The notes under the pieces were generated by a model. That model was not told the DNA's origin. It worked only from the letters and a program-made list of their open reading frames with translations, and made no database searches. Shown here piece after piece: positions 34,419 through 43,874 of a DNA stretch of 64,000 nucleotides (positions are counted from its first letter, which is position 1; each line of letters opens with the position of its first letter). The stretch lies in contig JAFDYX010000013.1 in the NCBI GenBank assembly GCA_018267215.1, positions 1-64,000 on the forward strand. Reading direction: 5' to 3'. The translations under genes were made by a program, and so were the position numbers. Origin of the DNA: Bacteroidota bacterium. Lineage in GTDB: Bacteria; Bacteroidota; Bacteroidia; Cytophagales; Cyclobacteriaceae.

Positions 34419-35354
34419 ATGCAGGGAATAAAAGAAACGCATTTTCATTTTAAAAACCAGACGGGGTTTTACCGGGGAAAAGTACGCGATGTCTATTACT
34501 TTGGCGACAAGATGGCCATGGTAGCCACCGACCGTATCTCCGCCTTTGATGTGGTGTTGCCGCGTGCCATCCCAGATAAGGGCAGAGTGCTTAACCAGAT
34601 TGCTGCCGTTAACCTCCATGCCACCCAAGATATTGTACCCAATTGGGTAATCAGCACACCGGATCCCAACGTAACGATTGGTTTTAGGTGCGAGCCGTTC
34701 AAAGTGGAGATGGTGGTGCGCGGCTATCTGGCCGGCCATGCCGCCCGCGAATACAAAGCCGGCAAAAGAAAACTTTGCGGAGTGCCGCTTCCTGATGGAT
34801 TAAAAGAAAACGACCCACTGCCCCACCCCATCATTACGCCCACCACCAAGGCCAGCGAAGGCCACGACCAGGATATTTCCAAAGAAGAAATCATCGCCCA
34901 ACAAATTGTTTCGGTGGCAGACTACAATCTGCTGGAAGACTATACGCTGAAACTTTACAAGAAGGGAACTGAACTGGCCGCCAAACGGGGACTGATTTTA
35001 GTGGACACCAAATATGAGTTTGGCAAACACAACGGAAAAATCTATCTCATAGATGAAGTGCATACGCCCGACTCTTCGCGGTATTTTTACCAAGAAGGCT
35101 ACGAACAACGGCAAGCCCGAGGCGAAGCGCAAAAGCAACTATCGAAAGAATTTGTGCGCCAATGGCTGATTGAAAACGGATTTCAGGGAAAAGAAGGCCA
35201 GCGCGTACCCGAAATGACCGACCCGATCGTGAAAAATATTTCCGACCGCTACAAAGAACTTTACAGCCAGATGACAGGCGGGGCGCTGCCAACTGTTGAT
35301 TATGAAAACATAGAAAACCGAATTGAACAAAGTATCGTTAAATCGCTAACTTAG
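34419..35354 (+). CDS. purC: Phosphoribosylaminoimidazole-succinocarboxamide synthase
   Basis: This 311-residue SAICAR synthetase joins aspartate to CAIR in purine synthesis. Landmarks are the N-terminal [29 protein letters not shown] (glycine-rich ATP loop and substrate site), [39 protein letters not shown] and HTPDSSRYF. It belongs to the longer, eukaryote-like class rather than the 240-residue E. coli class. The start ATG is preceded by a region that also occurs in the truncated copy at 34001. It is followed by a STAS protein gene after 44 bp. Confidence 0.94.
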   Translation: MQGIKETHFHFKNQTGFYRGKVRDVYYFGDKMAMVATDRISAFDVVLPRAIPDKGRVLNQIAAVNLHATQDIVPNWVISTPDPNVTIGFRCEPFKVEMVVRGYLAGHAAREYKAGKRKLCGVPLPDGLKENDPLPHPIITPTTKASEGHDQDISKEEIIAQQIVSVADYNLLEDYTLKLYKKGTELAAKRGLILVDTKYEFGKHNGKIYLIDEVHTPDSSRYFYQEGYEQRQARGEAQKQLSKEFVRQWLIENGFQGKEGQRVPEMTDPIVKNISDRYKELYSQMTGGALPTVDYENIENRIEQSIVKSLT

Positions 35355-35398
35355 CGACCAAAAAAAGTAAACACAATCGGCAAATTGAAATTCGCTCC

Positions 35399-35770
35399 AT
35401 GAAATATACCATCGACAAACAAGAAAAATACACGTTGATCCGCCTCCACGAAGAGAAACTCGACTCTGCCGTGGCGCCCCAACTGAAATCTGAAATGGTA
35501 ACGCTCCATGCGGAAGGCGTTAGAAATATCATCTTAGACCTGAGCGAAGTAAAATATACAGACTCTTCGGGCTTGAGCGCCCTGCTGGTGGGCAACCGTA
35601 TTTTGCAGGAAGAAGATGGAATTTTTGTGCTGGCCAACTTATCCGATCATACGATGAAGCTCATCAAGATTTCGCAGTTAGATAGCGTGCTCACCATCTT
35701 ACCCACGGTAGAAGAAGGTGTAGATGCCGTGTTCATGCACGAGATCGAAAAAGACATGAAGAAGGAATAG
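35399..35770 (+). CDS. STAS-domain protein (anti-anti-sigma factor-like)
   Basis: This 123-residue single STAS domain has the conserved phosphorylatable serine in ILDLSEVKYTDSSGLSALLVGN (DSSGL), the central feature of SpoIIAA/RsbV-type proteins. Such proteins bind anti-sigma kinases in their unphosphorylated state. No RsbW-type kinase or PP2C phosphatase is in the window, so its partner lies elsewhere. It is 33 bp upstream of the RNase Z gene; a purC-STAS-rnz order suggests a shared transcript. Confidence 0.85.
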   Translation: MKYTIDKQEKYTLIRLHEEKLDSAVAPQLKSEMVTLHAEGVRNIILDLSEVKYTDSSGLSALLVGNRILQEEDGIFVLANLSDHTMKLIKISQLDSVLTILPTVEEGVDAVFMHEIEKDMKKE

Positions 35771-35803
35771 GCATTCCCGACACAAATATTCTTTTAGTTT
35801 CTT

Positions 35804-36721
35804 TTGGCACTCAGTCTGACGATTCTTGGTTCAAGTGGCGCCTTGCCGGCCATCGGGCGGTTTCCAACGTCACAACATCTAATCATTCATAACAGGCATT
35901 GCCTGATTGACTGTGGCGAAGGTGCACAAATACAGTTAGCACGCTACCAACTGTCGGCTCACAAAATCGAGCATATCTTTATCAGCCACTTGCATGGCGA
36001 CCACTACCTCGGCCTCATGCCTTTGTTGTTTTCTATGCACCTGCATAAGCGAACCACCGACTTGCATTTGCATGCGCCCAAAGGGTTGGATGAAATTATC
36101 CTGCTGCACCTGAAATACTCCAAGTCGGTCTTATCTTATCAGATTGTATTTCATGCTTTCGATCCTGCGCAGGCTTTGTTGCTTTGGGAAGACGATGCCA
36201 TTACCGTTCATACTATACCGCTGCATCACAAAATAGATTGTGCCGGTTTTCTTTTCAGAGAAAAAGAAAAGCCCAGAAGAATAGACAAAACGAAACTGCA
36301 ACCCGGCATGAAGCTGCAGCATCTGGCCTTACTGAAAACCGGACAAGATGTGATGGATGAAGACGAGCAGCTACTTTACAAAAACAGTGATTACACCTTG
36401 CCACCTCGCCCCTCGCACACGTATGCTTATTGTTCAGACACCGCCTACCACGAGGCCATCATCGAACAAATTGCAGGTGCCGACTTGCTCTACCACGAGG
36501 CCACCTTTATGACCTGCGACCAAAACAAAGCACAAGAAACGCGGCACAGCACCGCAGCACAAGCCGCCCAAATTGCAGGCAAAGCAGAGGTAAAAAAATT
36601 GCTGATCGGACATTTTTCTGCCCGCTACAAAGATCTGAACTTGTTGTTAGCGGAAGCTAAAGAATATTTTCCCTCCACTGCACTTGCACTGGAAGGAGAA
36701 ACCTTTTCGCTCACAGATTGA
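35804..36721 (+). CDS. rnz: Ribonuclease Z
   Basis: This 305-residue metallo-beta-lactamase fold nuclease cleaves tRNA 3' trailers. It begins LTILGSSGALPAIGRFPTSQ and has the zinc motif FISHLHGDHYLGL. The exosite-type KIDCAGFLFREKEKPR is typical of the short RNase Z class, and later ligands sit in YCSDTAYH, LYHEATF and GHFSARY. The start is a TTG at 35804, the only one that preserves the whole first strand. The three tRNAs in this window do not encode CCA, so their 3' ends need trimming by such an enzyme. Confidence 0.93.
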   Translation: MALSLTILGSSGALPAIGRFPTSQHLIIHNRHCLIDCGEGAQIQLARYQLSAHKIEHIFISHLHGDHYLGLMPLLFSMHLHKRTTDLHLHAPKGLDEIILLHLKYSKSVLSYQIVFHAFDPAQALLLWEDDAITVHTIPLHHKIDCAGFLFREKEKPRRIDKTKLQPGMKLQHLALLKTGQDVMDEDEQLLYKNSDYTLPPRPSHTYAYCSDTAYHEAIIEQIAGADLLYHEATFMTCDQNKAQETRHSTAAQAAQIAGKAEVKKLLIGHFSARYKDLNLLLAEAKEYFPSTALALEGETFSLTD

Positions 36722-36725
36722 TCAC

Positions 36726-36733
36726 TATCTTTA
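36726..36733 (+). promoter_or_regulatory. Candidate -7 box (TATCTTTA) ending 4 bp before a start codon
   Basis: TATCTTTA differs from TAnnTTTG at the last base and ends 4 bp before the ATG at 36738, overlapping the end of rnz. The geometry matches the box before 49102 and suggests a leaderless or nearly leaderless transcript. Confidence 0.35.
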
Positions 36734-36737
36734 GGCC

Positions 36738-37514
36738 ATGATCGAACAAAGAAAAAATAAGTTATTTGTAGTGTTGGCCGGAATATTCCTTACCAACGCC
36801 ATTGTAGCCGAGCTGATAGGTGTAAAAATTTTTTCCGGTGAAAATACGCTGGGCCTTCAACCTGCCAACATCAACATATTAGGGTTTGTCATGGACTTTA
36901 ACCTGACGGCCGGTGCGGTAATTTGGCCTGTGGTTTTTATCACTTCAGATCTGATCAACGAATATTTTGGAAAGCCGGGCGTAAAGCGCATCAGCTACAT
37001 GGCGGCATTGTTTATAGCTTATTCATTTTTAGTGATTACCATGGTGATGAGCCTGCCGCCCGCGCAATGGTGGCTGGACGCCAACAGCCACGACAATGCC
37101 GGAAATATTTTTAACATAAATTTTGCCTTCAACAAAATACTGGGGCAAGGCTTGCGCATCATTGTTGCTTCGCTGGCGGCATTTCTTCTGGGGCAGTTAA
37201 TTGATGTTTATGTGTTTCAGAAGCTACGGAAAATTACCGGCAGCAAAATGCTGTGGCTGCGGGCTACCGGCTCTACATTGGTCTCGCAATTTATAGACAG
37301 TTTTGTGGTGTTATACCTTGCCTTTTATGGCACATTTACGGTTTCGCAAATCACGGCCATCGGCATCACCAACTATATCTATAAATTTGCAGTAGCTATT
37401 TTACTTACCCCGCTGATTTATGCCGGGCATTATATTATAGATCGTTATTTGGGAAAAGAAGAAGCCGAAAAACTTTCGGAAGAATCGGCCGGCCAAAGCG
37501 GTTCATTCTTTTGA
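36738..37514 (+). CDS. Queuosine precursor transporter (YhhQ/DUF165 family)
   Basis: This 258-residue inner-membrane protein has about six to seven helices. The family features are VVFITSDLINEYFGKPGVKRISY (the conserved Asp/Asn-Glu-Tyr region), LDANSHDNAGNIF, an internal GQLIDVYVFQKLRKITG, and a LWLRATGSTLVSQFIDSFVV stretch, all characteristic of YhhQ (salvage of preQ0/preQ1). The C-terminus is a charged cytoplasmic tail. It converges on and overlaps the RNA methyltransferase gene by 12 bp. Confidence 0.88.
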   Translation: MIEQRKNKLFVVLAGIFLTNAIVAELIGVKIFSGENTLGLQPANINILGFVMDFNLTAGAVIWPVVFITSDLINEYFGKPGVKRISYMAALFIAYSFLVITMVMSLPPAQWWLDANSHDNAGNIFNINFAFNKILGQGLRIIVASLAAFLLGQLIDVYVFQKLRKITGSKMLWLRATGSTLVSQFIDSFVVLYLAFYGTFTVSQITAIGITNYIYKFAVAILLTPLIYAGHYIIDRYLGKEEAEKLSEESAGQSGSFF

Positions 37515-38243
37515 TCGGCACAAATTATCCAGCACGATGCCGGTGGCTATGGCGGCATTCAGCGACTCAGCCCCTCCGAGTTGAGGGATGGTGATAGGGT
37601 GCGTAATAAAAGGCATCACCTCTTCAGAAATCCCATTAGATTCATTGCCAATTACAATCAGACCGCTACTTCCGAACACAGCCCGGTGCACATTATCGCC
37701 CTGCATCAACGTACCATAAACAGGCAGTTTGTTCTTACTTAAAAAATCAGTCAGGTTGGTATAGAATATATTGACACGTGTAAACGAGCCCATGGTGGCG
37801 CTGATAGTTTTGGGGTTGTAAAAATCTGCTGTTTGTTCGGAGGCTACAATGTTTTGGATACCGTACCAATCGGCCGTGCGGATGATGGTTCCCACATTGC
37901 CGGGGTCGTGGAGATCGTCTAACACAAGACAAAATTCATCCTTCAGATGAGGCATCTTGTTCGCTTTCATTTTGGCTACTGCCAATGCTGCATCGTTGGT
38001 TTGAAAAGAACCCAGTTGGGCTAACTCCTTCTCGGTGGCCTCTATCACCTCCCTATTCTTTTTTAAAATAGAAGCATACGAACGGATAAAGCCGGCCGAT
38101 GCCACCACAACCTCAGTATCGAAATCGGAGCGGAGTAATTCTATGACACTTTTTGCTCCTTCCACCACAAAAGATTGCTCCTGTTTTCGGTATTTCTTTA
38201 CTTGCAGGGATTTGATGAATTTTATTCTTGCCTTGGACAACAT
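37503..38243 (-). CDS. SpoU/TrmH-family RNA 2'-O-methyltransferase
   Basis: This 246-residue SPOUT enzyme has an N-terminal L30e-like substrate domain (LQVKKYRKQEQSFVVEGAKSV) and a knotted C-terminal domain. The three SpoU motifs are visible: NVGTIIRTADW, IVIGNESNGISEEV and LNAAIATGIVL. The RNA target (23S rRNA or tRNA) cannot be assigned. Its start codon shares the palindromic CATG at 38241-38244 with the divergent tamL gene, so no intergenic promoter space exists between the two. Confidence 0.88.
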   Translation of the reverse strand: MLSKARIKFIKSLQVKKYRKQEQSFVVEGAKSVIELLRSDFDTEVVVASAGFIRSYASILKKNREVIEATEKELAQLGSFQTNDAALAVAKMKANKMPHLKDEFCLVLDDLHDPGNVGTIIRTADWYGIQNIVASEQTADFYNPKTISATMGSFTRVNIFYTNLTDFLSKNKLPVYGTLMQGDNVHRAVFGSSGLIVIGNESNGISEEVMPFITHPITIPQLGGAESLNAAIATGIVLDNLCRSKE

Positions 38244-40671
38244 GGGTAACTCTTTTTTAATTTTTTTCCGGCAACAGTTCCGATATGTTGTTGGGATATT
38301 TCTGTTGGCAGGATGTATCGGTACAAAACACCTCGAAGAAAATCAAAAGATATTATACCGCCAAACGCTGCACCACCCCAAAGATTTTAACGACACGGGG
38401 TTGCACGATTTATTTATTCAAAAAACCAACACGCGGTTAAAGCCTACGGACATCAGTATTCCGGTAACGATGTACTACATAGGAAAGCAAAATTTCAGTC
38501 AGGAAAAATTCTTTAAGAAAAGAACCCGCATCGAAAAAAAGTTTGATGCCAAAATTGCCACCACGCAAAATATCAGGCGCATAGCCAACTTGCAGTACCG
38601 CAAACAAAATAAGGTAGATGCCCTCAATAAGAAAATAGATAATGGAAATATGTTTATGCAATGGGGAGAGCCGATAGCTGTCTTTGATTCGGCTGCCATG
38701 CATCAAACAGAGCAAAAAATTAAAAACACACTTTTCAATAGAGGGTACTTTCGTGTGGGGGTATCCTCCCATTTTTTAAATCTGAAAAACCGGAGAGTAG
38801 CCACCGAATATAGCATTGCTCCGGGCCAGGCTTATACCTACGACACTATCTTCTTCAACATTCCGGATGAGAAGGTAAGAAGGCTCATCATCAAAAATCA
38901 ATCGCTTTCATTGTTAAAGAAAGGCGATGTATACAGTCAGGACAAGATTACCCAAGAGCGCGATCGCATTGACCAGTTATTGAAAGACAACGGTTTTTTC
39001 GATTTCAGCAAACAGTTTATTGACTTCATAGCCGACACCTCTTCCAGCAAAGGGAAGGTAAGATTGCAAATGGAGATACTAAGCCCCTCGAAGCGCGGAT
39101 ACCACAAACAGTTCAGAGTGGATTCAATTATCTTCACACCCGATGTGGGTGTGAAGAGTAAAGAACTATTGCGTAGGCAGCCGTCCTTTTATAACAATGT
39201 CACGTTCAACCGCTACGATGTAGAATTTAACCAGCGTCTGCTGGCACAACGGGTGTTCATTACTAAAGATAGTTTGTACAACCGCACACAAACCATCAAC
39301 ACACAACGTCAGTTGGCAAACCTCGACAATTTTAAATTTGTCAACATCAACTACGACACCACCGGAGGCCGCTTTGTTGCCAATTTATTTGCCAGCCCCA
39401 GTGACCGTTATACGTGGAGTAATGAAGCTGGCATGACTGTAACGCAAGGATTTCCCGGTCCGTACATCAGTTCAAATTTTAAGCGAAGAAATCTGTTTGG
39501 CGGTTTAGAAATTTTGGAGATCAACGGCCGCATTGGCTTTGAGGGTGTGGCGGCCGTAACCAGCACAGGCGGCTTTTACCGCAGCGTGGAGACAACCGGA
39601 AATGCCTCTATCACTTTTCCACAATTTCTTTTTCCGTTTACAACGGCAGCACAATTCCGCTACGCCAGAAACAACCCTAAAACAAAGTTGCTGGCAGGAT
39701 ATACTTTTACAGACCGTCCCGAATACCAGCGATCCATCACTACGATATCCGCTACCTACTCGTGGGATTTAAAACGGAAATGGATATTTTCTTTCAGTCC
39801 AGCAACACTTAATGTCATCAACTCCACCATCAGCAACCCCTTCAGAGCTACTTTGGAACACCTCGACAGCTTGGGGAATAAACTGATCAACGCCTTTAAG
39901 CCTTCTTATGTGAGCAGCATGATTTTCACGCTCACCTGGAACGACAACTACGGTTTGGCTCAAAGAAATTCTACTTTCATCCGCACCACGCTGGAAACCG
40001 GAGGCACGCTACTCAACGTGTATTCTCCCCGGTTTATTCAAAATCAAGGTTTGGAACCTTACCAATATATTCGAGCTAGTTTTGATTTCAGAAAAAGTAT
40101 TCCGGTTACAAAAACTTCTGCGCTGGCCTATCGCTTCAATACCGGTTTTGGGTTTGCCTACAGTCCGAATAAGGTTTTGCCCTACGAAAAAAATTTTTTT
40201 GCTGGCGGCAGCAACAGTGTGCGGGCTTGGAGGCCGCGCAGGCTTGGGCTGGGATCTGACCCTCCCATGCTCAGCACCAACCCCAGTGGCAACGGGTACT
40301 TTGATTACAGTTTCGAAAAACCCGGACAGGTACTGTTGGAAGGCAGCGTGGAGTGGCGGCAAAAACTGGTAGGCTTCCTCAACTATGCCTTCTTCGTTGA
40401 TGCCGGAAACGTGTGGGGCTTGCAGATGGCCAACAATAACAGAGCTAACTTTTCGTGGGATAAGTTTTATCAGCAGTTTGCCGTAGGCACCGGCTTTGGG
40501 TTGCGGTTCGATTTCACTTTTCTCATCATGCGCCTCGATGTTGGGGTAAAAGCCTGGGATCCTGCACGCGAGCCCGGCAGCCGGTTTGTATTACCGATGG
40601 CCAGCCTCCGAGCGCCTTATGCTTTTCATGAGCCGGTCATTTACAACATTGGTATCGGCTACCCGTTTTAA
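38242..40671 (+). CDS. tamL: TamL-type BamA/TamA-family outer-membrane lipoprotein
   Basis: The protein has about 809 residues from the Met at 38242. The first 25 residues form a lipoprotein signal (YVVGIFLLAGC, lipobox LAGC), diagnostic of the Bacteroidota TamL version of TamA. POTRA-like repeats follow (RTRIEKKFDAKIATTQNIR and KIKNTLFNRGYFRVGVSSH), then a 16-strand Omp85 barrel from about residue 430, with the late motifs FFAGGSNSVRAWRPRRLG and VEWRQKLVGFLNYAFFVDAGNVW. It should insert or export outer-membrane proteins together with TamB, which is not adjacent. An open frame extends upstream to 38035, antisense to the methyltransferase, but has no lipoprotein start. Confidence 0.88.
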   Translation: MGNSFLIFFRQQFRYVVGIFLLAGCIGTKHLEENQKILYRQTLHHPKDFNDTGLHDLFIQKTNTRLKPTDISIPVTMYYIGKQNFSQEKFFKKRTRIEKKFDAKIATTQNIRRIANLQYRKQNKVDALNKKIDNGNMFMQWGEPIAVFDSAAMHQTEQKIKNTLFNRGYFRVGVSSHFLNLKNRRVATEYSIAPGQAYTYDTIFFNIPDEKVRRLIIKNQSLSLLKKGDVYSQDKITQERDRIDQLLKDNGFFDFSKQFIDFIADTSSSKGKVRLQMEILSPSKRGYHKQFRVDSIIFTPDVGVKSKELLRRQPSFYNNVTFNRYDVEFNQRLLAQRVFITKDSLYNRTQTINTQRQLANLDNFKFVNINYDTTGGRFVANLFASPSDRYTWSNEAGMTVTQGFPGPYISSNFKRRNLFGGLEILEINGRIGFEGVAAVTSTGGFYRSVETTGNASITFPQFLFPFTTAAQFRYARNNPKTKLLAGYTFTDRPEYQRSITTISATYSWDLKRKWIFSFSPATLNVINSTISNPFRATLEHLDSLGNKLINAFKPSYVSSMIFTLTWNDNYGLAQRNSTFIRTTLETGGTLLNVYSPRFIQNQGLEPYQYIRASFDFRKSIPVTKTSALAYRFNTGFGFAYSPNKVLPYEKNFFAGGSNSVRAWRPRRLGLGSDPPMLSTNPSGNGYFDYSFEKPGQVLLEGSVEWRQKLVGFLNYAFFVDAGNVWGLQMANNNRANFSWDKFYQQFAVGTGFGLRFDFTFLIMRLDVGVKAWDPAREPGSRFVLPMASLRAPYAFHEPVIYNIGIGYPF

Positions 40672-40672
40672 A

Positions 40673-42760
40673 TCAATATGCCAACAGTTTGCCTAATTCT
40701 ACGGCTACTTTCTCGGCAGATGGCAGCATCATTTTTTCTAAATCTACATTGAGCGGAACAGCAGGCAGGTTGGCAGCGCCTAATGTCCATACAGGTGCAT
40801 CGAGGTATTGAAAAAATTCTTTAGCGATTCTTCCTGCCATAGATTCGGCAAATGAATTGAGCAGCGGTTCTTCCGTCAGCACCAGCACGCGGCTGTGCCG
40901 CTTTACTGATTCACTCACACTATGCCAGTCTAACGGATTAAGCGAACGCAAATCAAGGATTTCAATTTGTCCTTCATACTTTTTTGACGCTTCCTTTGCC
41001 CAGTAAACGCCCATGCCATAAGTGATGACTACGGCTGACTCTCCGCTGCTTATTTTTTCATAGCTGGCTTGCTCTACAACATTTGCTTTGCCCAACGGGA
41101 TAATGTAATCTTTATCAGGTTCATAAGTCTTGGCATCTTGCGTTCCCGGCACTTTGCTCCAGTACAACCCCTTGTGCTCTAAAAGCACCACCGGGTTGGG
41201 GTCATAGAAAGATGCCTTCAGCAGGCCTTTCATATCAGCCGCATTGCAGGGATAAACTACTTTAATGCCTCTGATCGTTAATAAAGTTGATTCGATGCTA
41301 CCCGAATGATAAGGCCCGCCACCGCCATACGCACCGACCGGCACACGTATCAATGCCTGAACGGGAAACTTTCCTTGAGTAAGATAACAGCTTTTTGATA
41401 GTTCTTCCACCAGTTGATTCAATGCCGGCCAGATGTAGTCGGCAAACTGGATTTCCACGATAGGCTTTACACCCACCGCACTCATACCTGCCGTTGACCC
41501 AACAATATATGCCTCTTGAATAGGCGTGTTGAATACCCGTCCGTCACCATATTTCTGTGCCAGTGTGGCCGCCTCCCGAAATACACCGCCCAACCTACGC
41601 CCTACATCTTGTCCGTAAAAGATTGCCTCGGGGTGCTGATGCAAAATTTCATCTACGGCATGAAGGGCTGCATCTACCATTGTAACTTTTTCTGCTTTTG
41701 CCGGATGGCGGTTTCCTTTTTCTTCGAGAACAAGCGTAGGTGCAAACTCGTACAAATCAAAATCATCCTGCAATGGATCGGCAGCAGCTACTGCTTTCCT
41801 AAAGTCAGACTCCACTTTTTTTTCTGCCTTCAATTTCAGTTCATCAAGGTGCGAGGGGCTAACTTGTTGTTGCAGCAAATGCTCTATGATTTTGGGCAGC
41901 GGGTCTTCATTAGCGTGCAGTGTCAAGTCATCTCCGCGATACCATTCTTTTCGCACTCCGGACGTGTGGTGGCCGAGCAACGGGCAGCGGGCATGCACCA
42001 GAACGGGGGCACGCTCTTGGCGCACCATTTCAAATGCCTCTTTCATCACACGAAATGAATCGGCAAAATCAGCGCCATCGGCACGCAAGCGTTTCATGCC
42101 TTTGAACCCCGCAACATATTCGTAGGCATCCATCGCCCGCATCTCTTCTCCTGTAGCCGAAATGCCCCAGTTATTATCTTGTACTAAATAGACAATAGGA
42201 AGTTTTTTCAACACCGCCATCTGAAACGCCTCGGCTACTTCACCTTCGGTAACAGACCCATCGCCCAACGAACAGAGTACTACCGATTTTTTCTTTAACA
42301 GCCCTGCCGATTCCAAATAGGAAATGCCGTGTGCCATGCCCGTGGCGGGAATGGCCTGCATACCCGTTGCCGAACTTTGGTGAGGGATAACCGGAAATCC
42401 TTTTCGCCTCAGCGAGGGATGGCCGTAATAACTCCGCCCTCCCGAAAAGGGGTCATCTCGTTTTGCCATCAGTTGCAGCATCAGTTCGTACGGCTCTAAT
42501 CCAATAGCAAGCAACATGGCCTCATCGCGATAATAAGGCGAGGCATAATCATCGGCCGTCAATTGAAACCCGGTCGCAAGCTGGATGGCCTCATGGCCCC
42601 GCGAAGTGCTATGCACATACTTACTGCTGATTTCTTTTTCTTCATCATACAATTCGGCCATGCGCTTGGTGGTGCACATCAACTCATAGGCTTTTAAACA
42701 AATGGTCGTCCATGACTGACTGTCCGTTTCTTTCGCGCTCATCTTCATCTCACGGTGCAT
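40673..42760 (-). CDS. Fused E1 alpha/beta subunits of a 2-oxoacid dehydrogenase complex
   Basis: The protein has 695 residues. Residues 1 to about 330 match the E1 alpha (TPP-binding) part: SRGHEAIQLATGF, the thiamine motif LCSLGDGSVTEGEVAEAFQ and VQDNNWGISATG. Residues about 350-695 match E1 beta: HPEAIFYGQDVGRRLGGVF, FNTPIQEAYIVGSTAGMS and IRVPVGAYGGGGPYHSGS. The similarity pattern is that of branched-chain 2-oxoisovalerate dehydrogenase (BkdA/BkdB) more than pyruvate dehydrogenase, but substrate is not certain. E2 and E3 genes are not present nearby. An alternative start 4 codons inside exists. It converges on tamL with only 1 bp between stops. Confidence 0.88.
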   Translation of the reverse strand: MHREMKMSAKETDSQSWTTICLKAYELMCTTKRMAELYDEEKEISSKYVHSTSRGHEAIQLATGFQLTADDYASPYYRDEAMLLAIGLEPYELMLQLMAKRDDPFSGGRSYYGHPSLRRKGFPVIPHQSSATGMQAIPATGMAHGISYLESAGLLKKKSVVLCSLGDGSVTEGEVAEAFQMAVLKKLPIVYLVQDNNWGISATGEEMRAMDAYEYVAGFKGMKRLRADGADFADSFRVMKEAFEMVRQERAPVLVHARCPLLGHHTSGVRKEWYRGDDLTLHANEDPLPKIIEHLLQQQVSPSHLDELKLKAEKKVESDFRKAVAAADPLQDDFDLYEFAPTLVLEEKGNRHPAKAEKVTMVDAALHAVDEILHQHPEAIFYGQDVGRRLGGVFREAATLAQKYGDGRVFNTPIQEAYIVGSTAGMSAVGVKPIVEIQFADYIWPALNQLVEELSKSCYLTQGKFPVQALIRVPVGAYGGGGPYHSGSIESTLLTIRGIKVVYPCNAADMKGLLKASFYDPNPVVLLEHKGLYWSKVPGTQDAKTYEPDKDYIIPLGKANVVEQASYEKISSGESAVVITYGMGVYWAKEASKKYEGQIEILDLRSLNPLDWHSVSESVKRHSRVLVLTEEPLLNSFAESMAGRIAKEFFQYLDAPVWTLGAANLPAVPLNVDLEKMMLPSAEKVAVELGKLLAY

Positions 42761-42779
42761 ATTGATACGATGTAGTTGT

Positions 42780-43370
42780 TCAGATTTTTTGTGCCAGTAT
42801 TTGCTTAATGTATTTACCTACGACATCAAATTCCAGATTAACGGTATGCCCTTCTTTTAATTGATTAAACGCGGTATGTTCGAAAGTATAAGGGATAAGC
42901 GCCACCGAAAAACGGCCGGGCACAGAATTGAAACAAGTGAGGCTGACACCGTTCACGGCAATGGATCCCTTTTCGATGGTCAGGTTTCCTGTCATCGCAT
43001 CGAAAGAAAAATCAATCAGCCAGCTTCCGTTTTGGTCGGCAATTTTTTCTACTATGGCCGTTTGATCAACGTGGCCTTGTACGATGTGCCCATCAAAGCG
43101 GCCATTAGCCACCATACTGCGCTCGAGGTTTACCAAATCATTTTCCTGTAGTAAATCAAAGTTTGACTTCTTGAGTGTTTCTTCTACGGCCACCACCGCG
43201 TGAAACCCCTCGCCTACCGAAATTACTGTGAGACAAACGCCCTGATGCGAAACACTTTGATCTATGCGCAGTTCATGGCTGATGGGACTTGCAATCTTAA
43301 ATTGTTTATTGCTTCCTTCCTTTTGGATGGATATTATTTTACCTACTGATTCGATGATTCCGGTGAACAT
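42780..43370 (-). CDS. ribE: Riboflavin synthase (alpha subunit)
   Basis: This 196-residue trimeric enzyme dismutates two 6,7-dimethyl-8-ribityllumazines to riboflavin. It begins MFTGIIESVGKI, the classic start, and consists of two related lumazine-binding barrels, each with a G-x-S-x-x-x-x-G-V-x-L-T motif (SVSHQGVCLTVI and KGSIAVNGVSLTC). Between them lies GHIVQGHVDQTAIV. Length is normal. It lies 19 bp upstream of the E1 fusion gene on the same strand. No FMN riboswitch-like sequence is evident in the 66 bp upstream. Confidence 0.94.
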   Translation of the reverse strand: MFTGIIESVGKIISIQKEGSNKQFKIASPISHELRIDQSVSHQGVCLTVISVGEGFHAVVAVEETLKKSNFDLLQENDLVNLERSMVANGRFDGHIVQGHVDQTAIVEKIADQNGSWLIDFSFDAMTGNLTIEKGSIAVNGVSLTCFNSVPGRFSVALIPYTFEHTAFNQLKEGHTVNLEFDVVGKYIKQILAQKI

Positions 43371-43436
43371 GAGCTAAGATTAATTCACCAAAATTAGAAC
43401 AAATCAAATCATAGAAGAAAAACGGGTGTGTTTGAT

Positions 43437-43874
43437 TTATAATGTGAGGCTGATCACCCGCTTAAAGGTTTCATCGTGGCTTTGGCCATACTTGATGTTG
43501 CTGCGGATGGTTTCGATCAATTCTTTCGATTTTTGTTTGGGATAACCAAATTTAATGGCAAACAAGTCGCAAAGTTTCATTTCTTCCGGATGGATGGCGT
43601 TGTCAATGCTCATCATGTGCACTAAGTCATAAAATTGATGAAACTTTTCTTTGTTGTCTTTGGGTAGTTCAAATTTTACATCTCCGGGGCTGGTTCTGAT
43701 TTGCTTGAGTTGCGATTCGGATATACCGTTATTGGAGGCAATCTTTTTTAACAGATCATACTCCACCTGATCAAAGTTTCCGTCCACGGCTGCCATTTCA
43801 ATGAGGTTTTTCATGTGGCTTTTGGCGGTAGCTTTGCCGCTTTGAAAAAGACTTAGTAATTCTTTGATGCCCAT
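43437..43874 (-). CDS. TerB-like domain protein (paralogue 1)
   Basis: The protein has about 145 residues starting MGIKELLSLFQSGKA; upstream in-frame codons to 43964 look non-coding. It is all-helical, with the TerB/DjlA N-domain pattern (NLIEMAAVDGNFDQVEYDLLKKI) repeated as an EF-hand-like acidic turn (HMMSIDNAIHPEEMKLCDLFA). TerB-like domains occur in tellurite-resistance and co-chaperone proteins, where they bind metal or membranes. A second protein of the same layout is encoded at 57429. Function is unknown. Confidence 0.72.
   Translation of the reverse strand: MGIKELLSLFQSGKATAKSHMKNLIEMAAVDGNFDQVEYDLLKKIASNNGISESQLKQIRTSPGDVKFELPKDNKEKFHQFYDLVHMMSIDNAIHPEEMKLCDLFAIKFGYPKQKSKELIETIRSNIKYGQSHDETFKRVISLTL

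Noticed and set aside
34242-34739. 165-codon minus-strand frame over the purC start
   Set aside because: Mostly antisense to purC; the rest covers the repeat-rich gap.
38035-38241. N-terminal extension of tamL
   Set aside because: Lies antisense to the RNA methyltransferase and would bury the lipoprotein signal inside the protein.
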